From NCBI RefSeq assembly GCF_001939065.1, contig NZ_MPSZ01000001.1, positions 1,054,001 to 1,118,000 of the forward strand: a stretch of 64,000 nt of DNA, read 5' to 3'. Below the pieces are notes generated by a model that was not told where the DNA came from, did no database searches, and saw only the letters and a list, made by a program, of their open reading frames with translations. The first letter of the stretch is position 1. Each line of letters begins with the position of its first letter. A program made the translations under genes and the position numbers. Source of the stretch: Exiguobacterium indicum HHS 31 (GTDB lineage Bacteria; Bacillota; Bacilli; Exiguobacteriales; Exiguobacteriaceae). Shown piece after piece: positions 34,433-42,932 of this stretch.

Positions 34433-35946
34433 GGAATTTGCATGATCCATTCAGCAATCCATTCCTCCATATCAGAATCGATCTGTGAGGTCATGATATA
34501 GTCTGTCGCACCGCATGATAGCGCATTGGCTAAACGATCGTCTTCTTGATCCGTCACGACCAAAGCATCAATGATCGATTCCCGTTGTTGTCTCCACTCC
34601 TCTAATCGTACAAAGTTCTCGCTTGCTAACTGATCGAGTGAAAGAATCGCCAATTGTATTGGCGACGTCCGTTGATCATCTAGCGGAATCACCTCAATAT
34701 GGTATTTCGGATGACCCGGCATATCAAGCGTATGTACCTGTTTAAGGAATCCTTCCTCGACACGGATATAGACTGGTATTTTTTCGATCGATATCGCTGT
34801 CGAATAGGACACCACTTGATTACGACCATTACGTTTCGCTTGATACAGAGCTTCATCTGCCTCTGCTGTTGCTTGCGCCAGGGATGTGAGGAGATCAAAA
34901 GCAAAGGAGAGACCAATCGAAACCGTTACTTTTAATCCGTTCGCAAAAATATGGCGCTCGACACGCTCGCGAATTTTATTCATACTCGCAACGGCTTGCG
35001 GTACTGTTTCTGCTGAAAACAATAAGATGAATTCCTCACCACCGAAACGAATGAATTCATCATCGAGACGAGCGGCTTGTTGAACGATGGTAGCTAGTTC
35101 GGAGAGGACCAAATCCCCCGTTGGATGTCCATGTAAATCATTGATCCTCTTAAAATGATCGATATCAAAAATCGCTAACCCAAATGTCCGCTGTTCACGT
35201 TCGAGACGTGCTACGCGACGATCAAAGGCATTTTGGAGGTATTTCCGGTTATAAGCTCCCGTCAGTTCATCGACCAAGATCGTCGAAGATACGACCCTTA
35301 ATTTTCGTAATAGTCTCGCTAGACGAACATGTCGTTCTTCATTCGTCACTGTCTCATCCCAGTAGTCATCGGCTCCCATCTCATAGCTGACTTGACGAAT
35401 ATCAGACCGGTTTGGACCTACGATGATGACGGGAACGAATGCTGACTCCATTTGTTTGATCAGTTTTTGGAACAACTCCAATGATTCCACGATAGATGAA
35501 TGGTCGATAATGACGGCATCCATAGCAATATCATGTGATATCGACAACGTGTCTTCCACCGAACTGAAGAATCGTGACATATAGCGCTCCTGTTCGAGCG
35601 ATTTTTTCCATTTGATATTCTCAAGAAAACGTCTTGTCACAGTGACGACCAATTCTTTTCGAATCCGGTTGGCGCGTGAACGGTCCGACAACTGATCGAC
35701 GATTGGCTGCAGTAATTCTTTAACGATTGGCTGCGTGATGACCGCATTCATTTGTTCCCACGTCGCTTTTTCCCGACTCACTTGATCGGCAAGTCCTCTG
35801 AACAGTTCCTCTCTCCCGAGTCCTTCAAGCCAGCTTGCCAATGCGAGTAGTTCTGTTCGTGGCACGGCCGGCATCCGAAGTAACGTCTCGACCATGATGA
35901 TCGTCTGTTGCAGTTGTTTTTCTATTCGTTTTCGACTTCGTTCCAT
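34429..35946 (-). CDS. Diguanylate cyclase with receiver-like domains
   Basis: A 505-residue soluble protein that should make cyclic di-GMP. An N-terminal helical region is followed by a receiver-like domain (about 135-215; D148 in the acceptor place, but without the usual lysine), the GGDEF domain (about 222-380) and a second, truncated receiver-like segment (about 430-500). The active site is an intact GGEEF at 302-306, with the product-inhibition motif RLDD at 293-296, exactly five residues before it. The start at 35946 follows GAGAGGGGATTGG. Transcribed alone. Confidence 0.88.
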   Translation of the reverse strand: MERSRKRIEKQLQQTIIMVETLLRMPAVPRTELLALASWLEGLGREELFRGLADQVSREKATWEQMNAVITQPIVKELLQPIVDQLSDRSRANRIRKELVVTVTRRFLENIKWKKSLEQERYMSRFFSSVEDTLSISHDIAMDAVIIDHSSIVESLELFQKLIKQMESAFVPVIIVGPNRSDIRQVSYEMGADDYWDETVTNEERHVRLARLLRKLRVVSSTILVDELTGAYNRKYLQNAFDRRVARLEREQRTFGLAIFDIDHFKRINDLHGHPTGDLVLSELATIVQQAARLDDEFIRFGGEEFILLFSAETVPQAVASMNKIRERVERHIFANGLKVTVSIGLSFAFDLLTSLAQATAEADEALYQAKRNGRNQVVSYSTAISIEKIPVYIRVEEGFLKQVHTLDMPGHPKYHIEVIPLDDQRTSPIQLAILSLDQLASENFVRLEEWRQQRESIIDALVVTDQEDDRLANALSCGATDYIMTSQIDSDMEEWIAEWIMQIP

Positions 35947-35994
35947 CCAATCCCCTCTCTTTCTATACATCCGAAGAACAATCCTCGGATAAAG

Positions 35995-36023
35995 AGAAAG
36001 CGAGGGAAATCCCCCGCTTTTTC
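35995..36023 (-). terminator. Terminator after fumC
   Basis: The stem AAAGCG-A-GGG / CCC-C-CGCTTT with loop AAAT lies just after the fumC stop codon; T residues follow on the minus strand. Confidence 0.65.
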
Positions 36024-36026
36024 AAC

Positions 36027-37421
36027 TCACGCTTTTAAGTTCGGACGGACCATATCTGCTGGTACGATCCATTGATCATATTGTTCTTCTGTTAGTAGAC
36101 CAGTCGCAAGTGCTGCTTCTTTTAAGGTTGACCCGGATTGATGCGCTGCCTTTGCAATTTTCGCCGCATTCTCATATCCAATATGCGGGTTGAGTGCAGT
36201 GACGAGCATCAACGAACGTTCGACGTTCTCAGCGATGACGGACTGTTCTGGTTCGATTCCGATCGCACAGTGGTCATTGAACGAATGCAAGGCATCTGTC
36301 AGTAAACGAACCGATTGTATGAAGTTATACATGATGACCGGCTTGAATACGTTTAGTTCGAAGTTTCCTTGACTTGCAGCAAAACCAATCGTCGCATCGT
36401 TTCCAAGGACTTGCGCTGCGACCATCGTCAACGCTTCACTTTGAGTCGGATTGACTTTCCCCGGCATGATTGAGCTTCCCGGCTCATTTTCTGGAATCGT
36501 AATTTCGCCGATTCCTGCTCGTGGACCTGACGCGAGCCAGCGAACGTCGTTTGCGATCTTCATCGCGTCCATCGCTAACGCTTTGACCGCACCATGCGTA
36601 AAGACGAGTTGATCGTGGCTGGTTAGGGCGTGGAATTTGTTTTCCGCGCTCGTGAATTCATATCCCGTCTCCTCGCTCATCTTTTGCGCAGCCAAATCAC
36701 CGAAGTCCGGATGTGCGTTGATGCCCGTCCCGACTGCCGTACCGCCGATTGCTAATTCTGTTAACGGATCAAGCGTCCGTTCGATCATCTGCTTCGAAAG
36801 TGCAAGCATCCGGACCCAACCGCTGATTTCTTGACCGAGTGTGATCGGTGTAGCATCTTGCAAGTGTGTCCGTCCAATCTTGACGATATCCGCAAACGCG
36901 TTCGCTTTTTCGTCAAGTGTCGCATGCAACGCATCGATTGCTGGGAATAGTGATTCCAGCAAGACTGTCTTCGCTGCTAAGTGCATCGCTGTCGGATATG
37001 TATCATTTGAACTTTGTGATTTGTTGACGTCATCATTCGGATGAATCGTCGTCTCACTGCCTTGTTCTTTCAACTTACGTGTCGCGACCCGAGCGATCAC
37101 TTCATTGACGTTCATATTCGACTGTGTACCTGAACCCGTTTGCCAAACGACAAGCGGAAACTCATCATCGAATTTCCCCGCGATGATCTCGTCACATACT
37201 TCAGCGATGACACCCGCTTTTTCTGCCTCAAGCACGCCTAAGTCGCGGTTCGCAAGCGCCGCTCCTTTTTTCAGGACTGCAAAGGCACGAATGACTTCAA
37301 TCGGCATTTTTTCCGTTCCGATCTTAAAGTTTTCTAGACTACGTTGTGTTTGTGCGCCCCATTCCTGCGCTTCTGGTACACGAATTTCCCCCATCGTGTC
37401 ACGTTCTACACGGTATTCCAT
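36027..37421 (-). CDS. fumC: Fumarate hydratase, class II
   Basis: A 464-residue class II fumarase, which interconverts fumarate and malate in the citric acid cycle without an iron-sulfur cluster. The superfamily signature [11 protein letters not shown], the [14 protein letters not shown] segment and the [14 protein letters not shown] stretch are all present. The ATG at 37421 follows AAAGGGGGAATTTGTTT. It is monocistronic, between the cyclase gene and a divergent CNNM gene. Confidence 0.97.
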   Translation of the reverse strand: MEYRVERDTMGEIRVPEAQEWGAQTQRSLENFKIGTEKMPIEVIRAFAVLKKGAALANRDLGVLEAEKAGVIAEVCDEIIAGKFDDEFPLVVWQTGSGTQSNMNVNEVIARVATRKLKEQGSETTIHPNDDVNKSQSSNDTYPTAMHLAAKTVLLESLFPAIDALHATLDEKANAFADIVKIGRTHLQDATPITLGQEISGWVRMLALSKQMIERTLDPLTELAIGGTAVGTGINAHPDFGDLAAQKMSEETGYEFTSAENKFHALTSHDQLVFTHGAVKALAMDAMKIANDVRWLASGPRAGIGEITIPENEPGSSIMPGKVNPTQSEALTMVAAQVLGNDATIGFAASQGNFELNVFKPVIMYNFIQSVRLLTDALHSFNDHCAIGIEPEQSVIAENVERSLMLVTALNPHIGYENAAKIAKAAHQSGSTLKEAALATGLLTEEQYDQWIVPADMVRPNLKA

Positions 37422-37539
37422 AAACAAATTCCCCCTTTTGATTATTTCTCTTTTAGTTTAACGCAAAAGTAGACAGAATGGGAATGAGAGAGACAGTTTT
37501 CGGGAATAGTTTATTATCGAAAAAAGGAGTGAAGATTTC

Positions 37540-38844
37540 ATGTGGTTGATTAACTTAACGATTGTACTGCTTTTGATTCTAGCAAACGGTATTTTTGCGA
37601 TGACTGAACTCGCTTTGCTTTCCTCCAAACGGTCCAAATTAGAGAAAGCAGCGAATGATGGCAAAAAGTCAGCCCATGTTGCATTAGAGTTACTCGATCG
37701 ACCAACCGATCTGTTATCGACTGTTCAAGTCGGCATCACGTTAATCGGAATCGTCAATGGTGCCTTTGGTGGTGCTGCTCTCTCAGGACCGGTCATCAAG
37801 TGGCTTGCTCAATTCGCGTGGCTCGCCCCTTATGCCAGTACGATCGGTTATATTCTCGTCGTAACGATCATCACCTATATTTCGCTCGTCATCGGTGAAC
37901 TCGTTCCTAAGCGTATCGCCCTTGTCAGTCCAGAACGGGTCACGATGTGGCTTGCCCCACCGATGCGTTTTTTCTCGATTGTGCTTCGACCATTCATTTG
38001 GGTTCTAAGTAAGTCGACGAGTTCCATCTTCCGTTTGATTGGTCTGGATCGCCTGCAAACAGAAGACGAGACGGAAGACGAAGTCCGGCAATTACTGATT
38101 CGTGGTACGCAAGAGGGCACCTTCAATCGATCTGAAGCAGAGCAAGTCTCTCGTGTGTTTGATTTTCATGATTTGTACGCGTACGAACTGATGGAGCCGC
38201 GTACCGTTACCGAATGGATTGACTTAGCGGATGACTCCGACACGATCTTACAAGAGCTCCGGCAAGCACGACATCGAAACTTACCGGTTGGTCATGGTGA
38301 CTTGGATCACTTTGTCGGTTTCATCGATGCGAAAGAGGTGCTATCAACGGAACGACCTGTTCAAGAACTTGAACGACTGATTCAATCACCACTGATCGTT
38401 CCCCGTCAATTAAAAGCAACCGTCTTGCTTGAACGGATGCGCAAAGAGACGGTATCCATCGCCTTTGTTCTTGATGAATACGGTGGTTTCCTCGGCATGA
38501 TCACCTTATTCGACATCCTCGAAGCATTCGTTGGCGAAATTTCAAGCGTCGAGGAAGAACCGGAACTCGTCATGCGAAAGGATGGCTCCTTCCTCGCGGA
38601 TGGTCTATTGCACATCGATGATTTAAAGCGGACGCTCGGTTATACAGAAGACTTACCCGGTGAACAGTTGAACGCCTATCATACGGTTGCTGGTTTGATT
38701 CTATATACGTTAGGTGATGTACCCTCCCGTGGAAGTACTGTCGAAATTGGACCGTACCGGTTTGAAGTCGTTGATTTAGACGGACGACGCGTCGACCAAA
38801 TTCTGATCGAGCGTATCGAACATGAACAAACACCCCTACCGTGA
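37540..38844 (+). CDS. CNNM/CorC-type membrane protein with CBS domains
   Basis: A 434-residue protein of the hemolysin/CNNM family (YhdP/YugS-like in B. subtilis). The N-terminal membrane domain (about 1-140) contains FAMTELALLSSKRSKLEKAA and VGITLIGIVNGAFGG. Two CBS domains (about 215-340) and a C-terminal CorC/HlyC domain (about 350-430) follow. Relatives mediate magnesium or sodium transport; direct haemolysis is a misnomer of the family. The stop codon lies in the loop of its terminator. Confidence 0.92.
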   Translation: MWLINLTIVLLLILANGIFAMTELALLSSKRSKLEKAANDGKKSAHVALELLDRPTDLLSTVQVGITLIGIVNGAFGGAALSGPVIKWLAQFAWLAPYASTIGYILVVTIITYISLVIGELVPKRIALVSPERVTMWLAPPMRFFSIVLRPFIWVLSKSTSSIFRLIGLDRLQTEDETEDEVRQLLIRGTQEGTFNRSEAEQVSRVFDFHDLYAYELMEPRTVTEWIDLADDSDTILQELRQARHRNLPVGHGDLDHFVGFIDAKEVLSTERPVQELERLIQSPLIVPRQLKATVLLERMRKETVSIAFVLDEYGGFLGMITLFDILEAFVGEISSVEEEPELVMRKDGSFLADGLLHIDDLKRTLGYTEDLPGEQLNAYHTVAGLILYTLGDVPSRGSTVEIGPYRFEVVDLDGRRVDQILIERIEHEQTPLP

Positions 38845-38860
38845 GGATAGGGGTGTTTGT
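38826..38860. terminator. Bidirectional terminator between CNNM and RNase H-like genes
   Basis: The 13-bp stem ACAAACACCCCTA / TAGGGGTGTTTGT (38826-38838 with 38848-38860) carries the CNNM stop codon in its loop and separates convergent genes. Confidence 0.8.
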
Positions 38861-38866
38861 CGTCAA

Positions 38867-39268
38867 TCATGCTTCGTATAATCGTAACGCTTCTCGTGCG
38901 ACACGATCTGCTTTGTTCTCCGACCGTGGAATCCACTTCACGAAAGCGAGTGGTAAGAGTTGATAACGCGCAAAGGCAGGATCAAAGATCGTCTGTGTTC
39001 GTTTGTTCTTGACGAATTCGCGTTCGACTGCGAGTGCAACCGCTTCTGAATCCGTCCGAAACGAAATGACGCTCTCGCCTTGTGCAATCAGTTCGTGCGC
39101 CCAATCGACGGCTTTCGCAAAAGCAATAAATTCTGCTTCATGATTATTGATCGCTTGAATTTGATACATTTTTTCCGTGACTTCTCCCTCGGAATTTTTA
39201 CTGAAAAGCCCAACCGCCGCTTCATCATTTGAAGGACGGACCGTACCGTCAAAATAAAGTTCAACCAT
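38867..39268 (-). CDS. RNase HI-family protein
   Basis: A 133-residue RNase H-fold protein close to the B. subtilis YpeP/YpdQ type. The four acidic catalytic positions are visible: D7 in YFDGTV, E in NNHEAEFIAF, D in FRTDSEAV and D in ENKADRVAREAL. It should cut RNA in RNA-DNA hybrids, although some family members are inactive. The start at 39268 overlaps the end of the upstream GTPase gene by eight bases (ATGGTTGA), so it is translationally coupled. Confidence 0.82.
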   Translation of the reverse strand: MVELYFDGTVRPSNDEAAVGLFSKNSEGEVTEKMYQIQAINNHEAEFIAFAKAVDWAHELIAQGESVISFRTDSEAVALAVEREFVKNKRTQTIFDPAFARYQLLPLAFVKWIPRSENKADRVAREALRLYEA

Positions 39269-40220
39269 GTTCAATTGCCGCCTCGATTCCTTTTCGTATC
39301 GCTTGTTCATCTAGCCCTTTCCCAATGAAGACGAGCGTCGTCTTTGGTTGTTCGCTAAATGGTTCTCTGATTGCTGTGCCGTAAATCATGCCAGTACCTT
39401 GTAAAATGACCTTTCGATCCGTATCTGCAAAATGAATGATTCCTTTATAGCGATAGAGATCTTCCGCATACGCTTCTAACACCTCACGTAGGACCATTCC
39501 GAATCGATTTCGGTTCAAGGGTCGTTCCTCGACGATCGTCAATGCCGTGAAATCCTCAACCGACTGATGAATCTGATCCGTTTGTTGACTGAGTCGTACT
39601 TGCTCTTCTTTTGGAAAATGGAACGTTTCAAACAGTCGGTCCGATTCAAGTTGAGCCTGTTCCGTTTCAATGATAGCTGCAGAAGGATTTCGTTCGCGCA
39701 GTAAAGCGGACAACGTTTCGCGCTTTGACTCGTCAATCAAATCCATTTTATTCAAGATCAGGACGTCAGCAAAGCCGATTTGTTTCACATTTTCTTGGAA
39801 CGTCAGTTGACGTTCCAAGTGGTACGCATCGATGACTGTGACAACACTTGAAATCTGATAGGACTGTTCAACAGCCGGCTCAAAGTAGAATGTCTGTAGA
39901 ATCGGTCCTGGATCCGCAACGCCTGTCGTCTCAATCAATAATCGATCAAACGATAACTCCCCATCTCGACGGCGTTTTGCGATCCGTAGCAACGCATCCC
40001 GTAAATCGCCTCGAATCGAACAACAAATGCAGCCATTCGTCAATTCGATCATCTCTTCGTCACTTCGTTCAATCAATGCTTCATCAATATGAACAGAACC
40101 TACTTCATTGACGAGCAAGGCAAATTTTTCTGTCGGTTGAGAAACGAGATGATTGAGTAGCGTAGTTTTACCGGCACCTAAAAAACCAGTGATGACGGTC
40201 GTACGTATTTTGTCTTGCAT
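39261..40220 (-). CDS. COG0523 CobW-type metallochaperone GTPase
   Basis: A 319-residue G3E-family GTPase. The nucleotide loop is GFLGAGKTT (12-20), the metal-binding motif CxCC is C64-I-C66-C67 in TNGCICCSIRGDL, and NKMD gives guanine specificity. The C-terminal CobW domain follows (about 225-319). Members deliver zinc or cobalt to client enzymes, often under zinc limitation. No Zur box was recognised upstream. Clustered with a YhaM-like nuclease and an RNase H-like gene; whether these use its metal is speculation. Confidence 0.88.
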   Translation of the reverse strand: MQDKIRTTVITGFLGAGKTTLLNHLVSQPTEKFALLVNEVGSVHIDEALIERSDEEMIELTNGCICCSIRGDLRDALLRIAKRRRDGELSFDRLLIETTGVADPGPILQTFYFEPAVEQSYQISSVVTVIDAYHLERQLTFQENVKQIGFADVLILNKMDLIDESKRETLSALLRERNPSAAIIETEQAQLESDRLFETFHFPKEEQVRLSQQTDQIHQSVEDFTALTIVEERPLNRNRFGMVLREVLEAYAEDLYRYKGIIHFADTDRKVILQGTGMIYGTAIREPFSEQPKTTLVFIGKGLDEQAIRKGIEAAIEHG

Positions 40221-40231
40221 GATTTCACTCC

Positions 40232-41422
40232 TTAGCGTCCTTGTTGCTGACGCCATTTTTCTTTTCGTGCATCGAGTAGATCAATCGCATGAAGATACCA
40301 AGCATCTGTCGTTTGCGGCGTAACACTTGACCCCCACTCGCGTTTACCATGGTGTGATAATACCATATGCATGAGACGGTGATAAACAGCACGCGGTAAT
40401 CGGATATCTTCTTCTCGAAGTGTTTGTTCAAGAACAAAACAACCATATGGCATATGACCCATCAATACACCGTCCGGATCAAGCGCAATACCTGCCAGTT
40501 CTTCCTCTTCCTCTGTTACGTGCAACAGTCTTGAAAAACGATCTGTCGATGCACCCGCATGCGTATACTCCCATAGCTTTCCGATGTCGTGCAATAAAAT
40601 ACCGAGCAACAACTCATTCGGATTCGGTCGTTGATCTAACAGAGCAATCCCTTTTGCCGCTTGATAGAGGGCATCAAAACTGTCATCCCAAGAAAATTGA
40701 CGTATCTCTCGTTCAGCTGCTTGGAAGAGTTCATTTTTATGATCGGCTTCTGCTTCTTGAATACATTTGAGTAGCGTCAAGTATGGTTGTTCACTATCAC
40801 AGATTCCTCGACCAATCGTCATCATACAAGCAGTATGTTTCAGCAACCCACCGATATAGGCATGGTGATGAAACAGAGCAGCCGGTCGTGTTGAAAAATC
40901 CGCCCAGTACTGTCGCAGAATCGATAGTGCGATTTCTTGGTAAGGAGAATCAAGTTGATCGATTAGTCCAAACAACTGATCACGATACGTTTCAAGGGAT
41001 TCATCTGCCGGTAATTGCGGCAAGAACTGCGTCGGTGAGGCATCATGAATCGGAGTGACGCGCTGAACGGTCAATGACTTGTTTCCGGATTGCGACGGAT
41101 ATTCCTCTACCTTCGCCTCGACCCGAACGATTCGTGTTTCGAGATATGGACGAAGTGCTTCTTCTGCCGTTCCTTGATTGATCCACTGTTTTCCCTTACA
41201 AGATCCAGCGGGCGAATTGAACGTGAACTGTAACCATTCTCTCCCGGTTTGACCAGTACGGATTTCACCAGAGGCAACGAGTAACACTTCTTCGATTCGC
41301 TCACCCGGAACAAGCGTCTCTATCGAAAGTCCAATCGGTTGATTCGATTGATGGATGGAAAAAGCATCATTTCCATAAGAAGGCATTGTCACTTCCGGAA
41401 GTGCTTTGAATAATTGAATCAC
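40232..41422 (-). CDS. YhaM-like 3'-5' exoribonuclease with enlarged HD domain
   Basis: A 396-residue protein with an N-terminal OB-fold (about 30-125) and an HD phosphohydrolase domain, the architecture of YhaM. Metal-ligand motifs are HHHAYIGGLLKHT (185-197), LLHDIGKLWEY (276-286) and LSHHGKREWGS (356-365). YhaM is about 314 residues; the excess lies mostly between the first two motifs (about 205-268), where YhaM has a short helix. The start codon is GTG at 41422 with a well-spaced AAGGAGTGAG. Its stop lies 11 bases before the GTPase gene start. Confidence 0.8.
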   Translation of the reverse strand: MIQLFKALPEVTMPSYGNDAFSIHQSNQPIGLSIETLVPGERIEEVLLVASGEIRTGQTGREWLQFTFNSPAGSCKGKQWINQGTAEEALRPYLETRIVRVEAKVEEYPSQSGNKSLTVQRVTPIHDASPTQFLPQLPADESLETYRDQLFGLIDQLDSPYQEIALSILRQYWADFSTRPAALFHHHAYIGGLLKHTACMMTIGRGICDSEQPYLTLLKCIQEAEADHKNELFQAAEREIRQFSWDDSFDALYQAAKGIALLDQRPNPNELLLGILLHDIGKLWEYTHAGASTDRFSRLLHVTEEEEELAGIALDPDGVLMGHMPYGCFVLEQTLREEDIRLPRAVYHRLMHMVLSHHGKREWGSSVTPQTTDAWYLHAIDLLDARKEKWRQQQGR

Positions 41423-41495
41423 GTCATCTCACTCCTTTTTCTTCACTCATATCATAGCAGACACGATTTCATCACGACTACTAATAAACAGATAT

Positions 41496-41509
41496 TGTAA
41501 GCGTTTTCT
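41496..41509. promoter_or_regulatory. cre-like site in a divergent intergenic region
   Basis: TGTAAGCGTTTTCT matches the cre consensus except for its last base. It lies 53 bases before a plus-strand hypothetical gene and 74 before the YhaM-like gene. Confidence 0.35.
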
Positions 41510-41561
41510 AAATGAATTATGATGAAACTGGAAGTCCATTTATGCTTAAGGAGGAGAAACG

Positions 41562-42047
41562 ATGATTCGACCACTTACTCAACTATACAGTGAAGCTGTT
41601 GGCACACTCGATCAATGGACGGTATCCGAAATTGTGACACGCGATCAAATTCGGCAAGCTGTCCAGGTGTACGATCCATATCAAATGCATACGTCGTATG
41701 CTTTGGAACATTTGTTGATTCATGAATTGCGTGAGGCTTGTCATCATGTCCAAGAACAAGGGCTAACGTTGGCTGATGCGCAAACAGAGCTTCTCATCCT
41801 CTCTGCTTTCCAAAGTGATGCTGGCTACCAAGCAGAGGAAATTCAAGATATGTCTCCCACTGCAATCAAACGGCACTTGTCTTCGCTAGACGCCGCCTTC
41901 AACCGACTATTACATCAACTATTCTTACATCAATCGCAACCAGACATCCTCTGTCAGCGATTCATGACGATCCTCTCAGGTGCGGTCGCCACAAAATGTG
42001 CAATCCGTGCTAAACGCCTCAAGGAAGCGACACTTGTTCATCCATAA
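41562..42047 (+). CDS. Hypothetical protein, 161 residues
   Basis: A soluble, mostly helical protein without a recognised family. It has a strong ribosome site (AAGGAGGAGAAACG) and its own terminator, so it is a real gene. The sequence is rich in histidine and leucine (LLIHELREACHH, FNRLLHQLFLHQ) and has no metal-site pattern that I can defend. A cre-like site precedes it. No function is proposed. Confidence 0.72.
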   Translation: MIRPLTQLYSEAVGTLDQWTVSEIVTRDQIRQAVQVYDPYQMHTSYALEHLLIHELREACHHVQEQGLTLADAQTELLILSAFQSDAGYQAEEIQDMSPTAIKRHLSSLDAAFNRLLHQLFLHQSQPDILCQRFMTILSGAVATKCAIRAKRLKEATLVHP

Positions 42048-42080
42048 AAAAAATCCTGACTCATGTGAGTCAGGATTTTT
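42045..42080. terminator. Bidirectional terminator after the 161-residue protein gene
   Basis: The 14-bp stem AAAATCCTGACTCA / TGAGTCAGGATTTT (42050-42063 with 42066-42079) has a two-base loop and A and T runs on both sides. Confidence 0.85.
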
Positions 42081-42083
42081 CAT

Positions 42084-42149
42084 TCAACGACCTGGCATTC
42101 CAGCTCCTTGATTGGTTTTGTATGAAAATGCGGCGTTCCGCTTCGTCAT
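42084..42149 (-). CDS. Possible 21-residue peptide gene
   Basis: A 21-codon frame (MTKRNAAFSYKTNQGAGMPGR) runs towards the terminator at 42045-42080. On the same strand TTGACA and CATGAT lie 17 bases apart just upstream, which would start the RNA very close to the ATG. No ribosome site is present, so this is a weak candidate. Confidence 0.15.
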   Translation of the reverse strand: MTKRNAAFSYKTNQGAGMPGR

Positions 42150-42197
42150 ATTCTATAGTCATCATGCCAAACTATTCAAGGTCTGTCAATTCTTTTC

Positions 42198-42236
42198 TAA
42201 AAAAAAGTGGACCGATTTTCGATTGAAAATCAGTCC
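42198..42236 (-). terminator. Terminator downstream of the dCMP deaminase gene
   Basis: GGACCGATTTTC / GAAAATCAGTCC (42209-42220 with 42225-42236, one mismatch) is followed on the minus strand by CACTTTTTTTT. It lies 80 bases after the deaminase stop codon. Confidence 0.75.
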
Positions 42237-42316
42237 GAATGGAAGAGTGAATAATTACCATGGCAATGCTTGATTTCATCATACAATGCTATGGAAGCGT
42301 TTACAACCCTTTTTCG

Positions 42317-42883
42317 TTAAATTTTTTCAAGAAAATATTCGTTTGCGAGTGGCAAGTGGATGACTTCGATTCCACTTTGTCGCATCAGGTTCAGTCCGTC
42401 CCCATACTCATACCCTGTCGAATAAACGACACGATCGATTTTAGAAGCGATGAGCGCTAAACTACACGCATGACACGGACTATGTGTGACATAAGCTGTT
42501 GCATGACGCGCGCTCGTCGAATCAGCTGCTAGCTTACCGAGCGCGTTGATTTCAGCATGAATCTCATGTTGCTTCGACCATTCATGGTGTTCTTCCTGAT
42601 TTTCGCACCGATAAAAGAGAGTTCCGTTTCGTTCAACCGATTCTTCAACAATCGGGTGGTCAGGACGTGATGTATAGAGAATACCATCTTGCTTTAAGTA
42701 AATTTCGTTGCAATTCACATGCTGACTAGGTGTTCCGTTTATTCCGATCGAAATTGGCTTTTCATCTTTAACGATGACACAGGCAACGGATTTTGAGGCA
42801 CATTTTGAATGACGGTCTGCCATCATCCGTGCGAATAATAACCATGTCGTATCCCATTTCAACTGCTTCTCTTCATTATTCAT
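42317..42883 (-). CDS. Deoxycytidylate (dCMP) deaminase family protein
   Basis: A 188-residue zinc-dependent deaminase of the ComEB/dCMP deaminase group, which makes dUMP for thymidylate synthesis. The catalytic motif is IHAEINALGK (histidine ligand and glutamate) and the cysteine ligands lie in SPCHACSLAL. The N-terminal part SVACVIVKDEKPISIGINGTPS is typical, and the insertion with CNEIYLKQDG resembles the allosteric-site region of dCMP deaminases. No competence genes are adjacent, so a nucleotide role is more likely than a ComE role. Confidence 0.85.
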   Translation of the reverse strand: MNNEEKQLKWDTTWLLFARMMADRHSKCASKSVACVIVKDEKPISIGINGTPSQHVNCNEIYLKQDGILYTSRPDHPIVEESVERNGTLFYRCENQEEHHEWSKQHEIHAEINALGKLAADSTSARHATAYVTHSPCHACSLALIASKIDRVVYSTGYEYGDGLNLMRQSGIEVIHLPLANEYFLEKI

Positions 42884-42906
42884 TCAAACTCTCCTTTCAT
42901 GAAGGA

Positions 42907-42932
42907 AAGGAACACGAAATGTCGTGTTCCTT
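42907..42932 (-). terminator. Terminator of the xpaC-telA operon
   Basis: AAGGAACACGA / TCGTGTTCCTT (42907-42917 with 42922-42932) has a four-base loop, lies at the telA stop codon and is followed on the minus strand by TTCCTTC. Confidence 0.65.
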
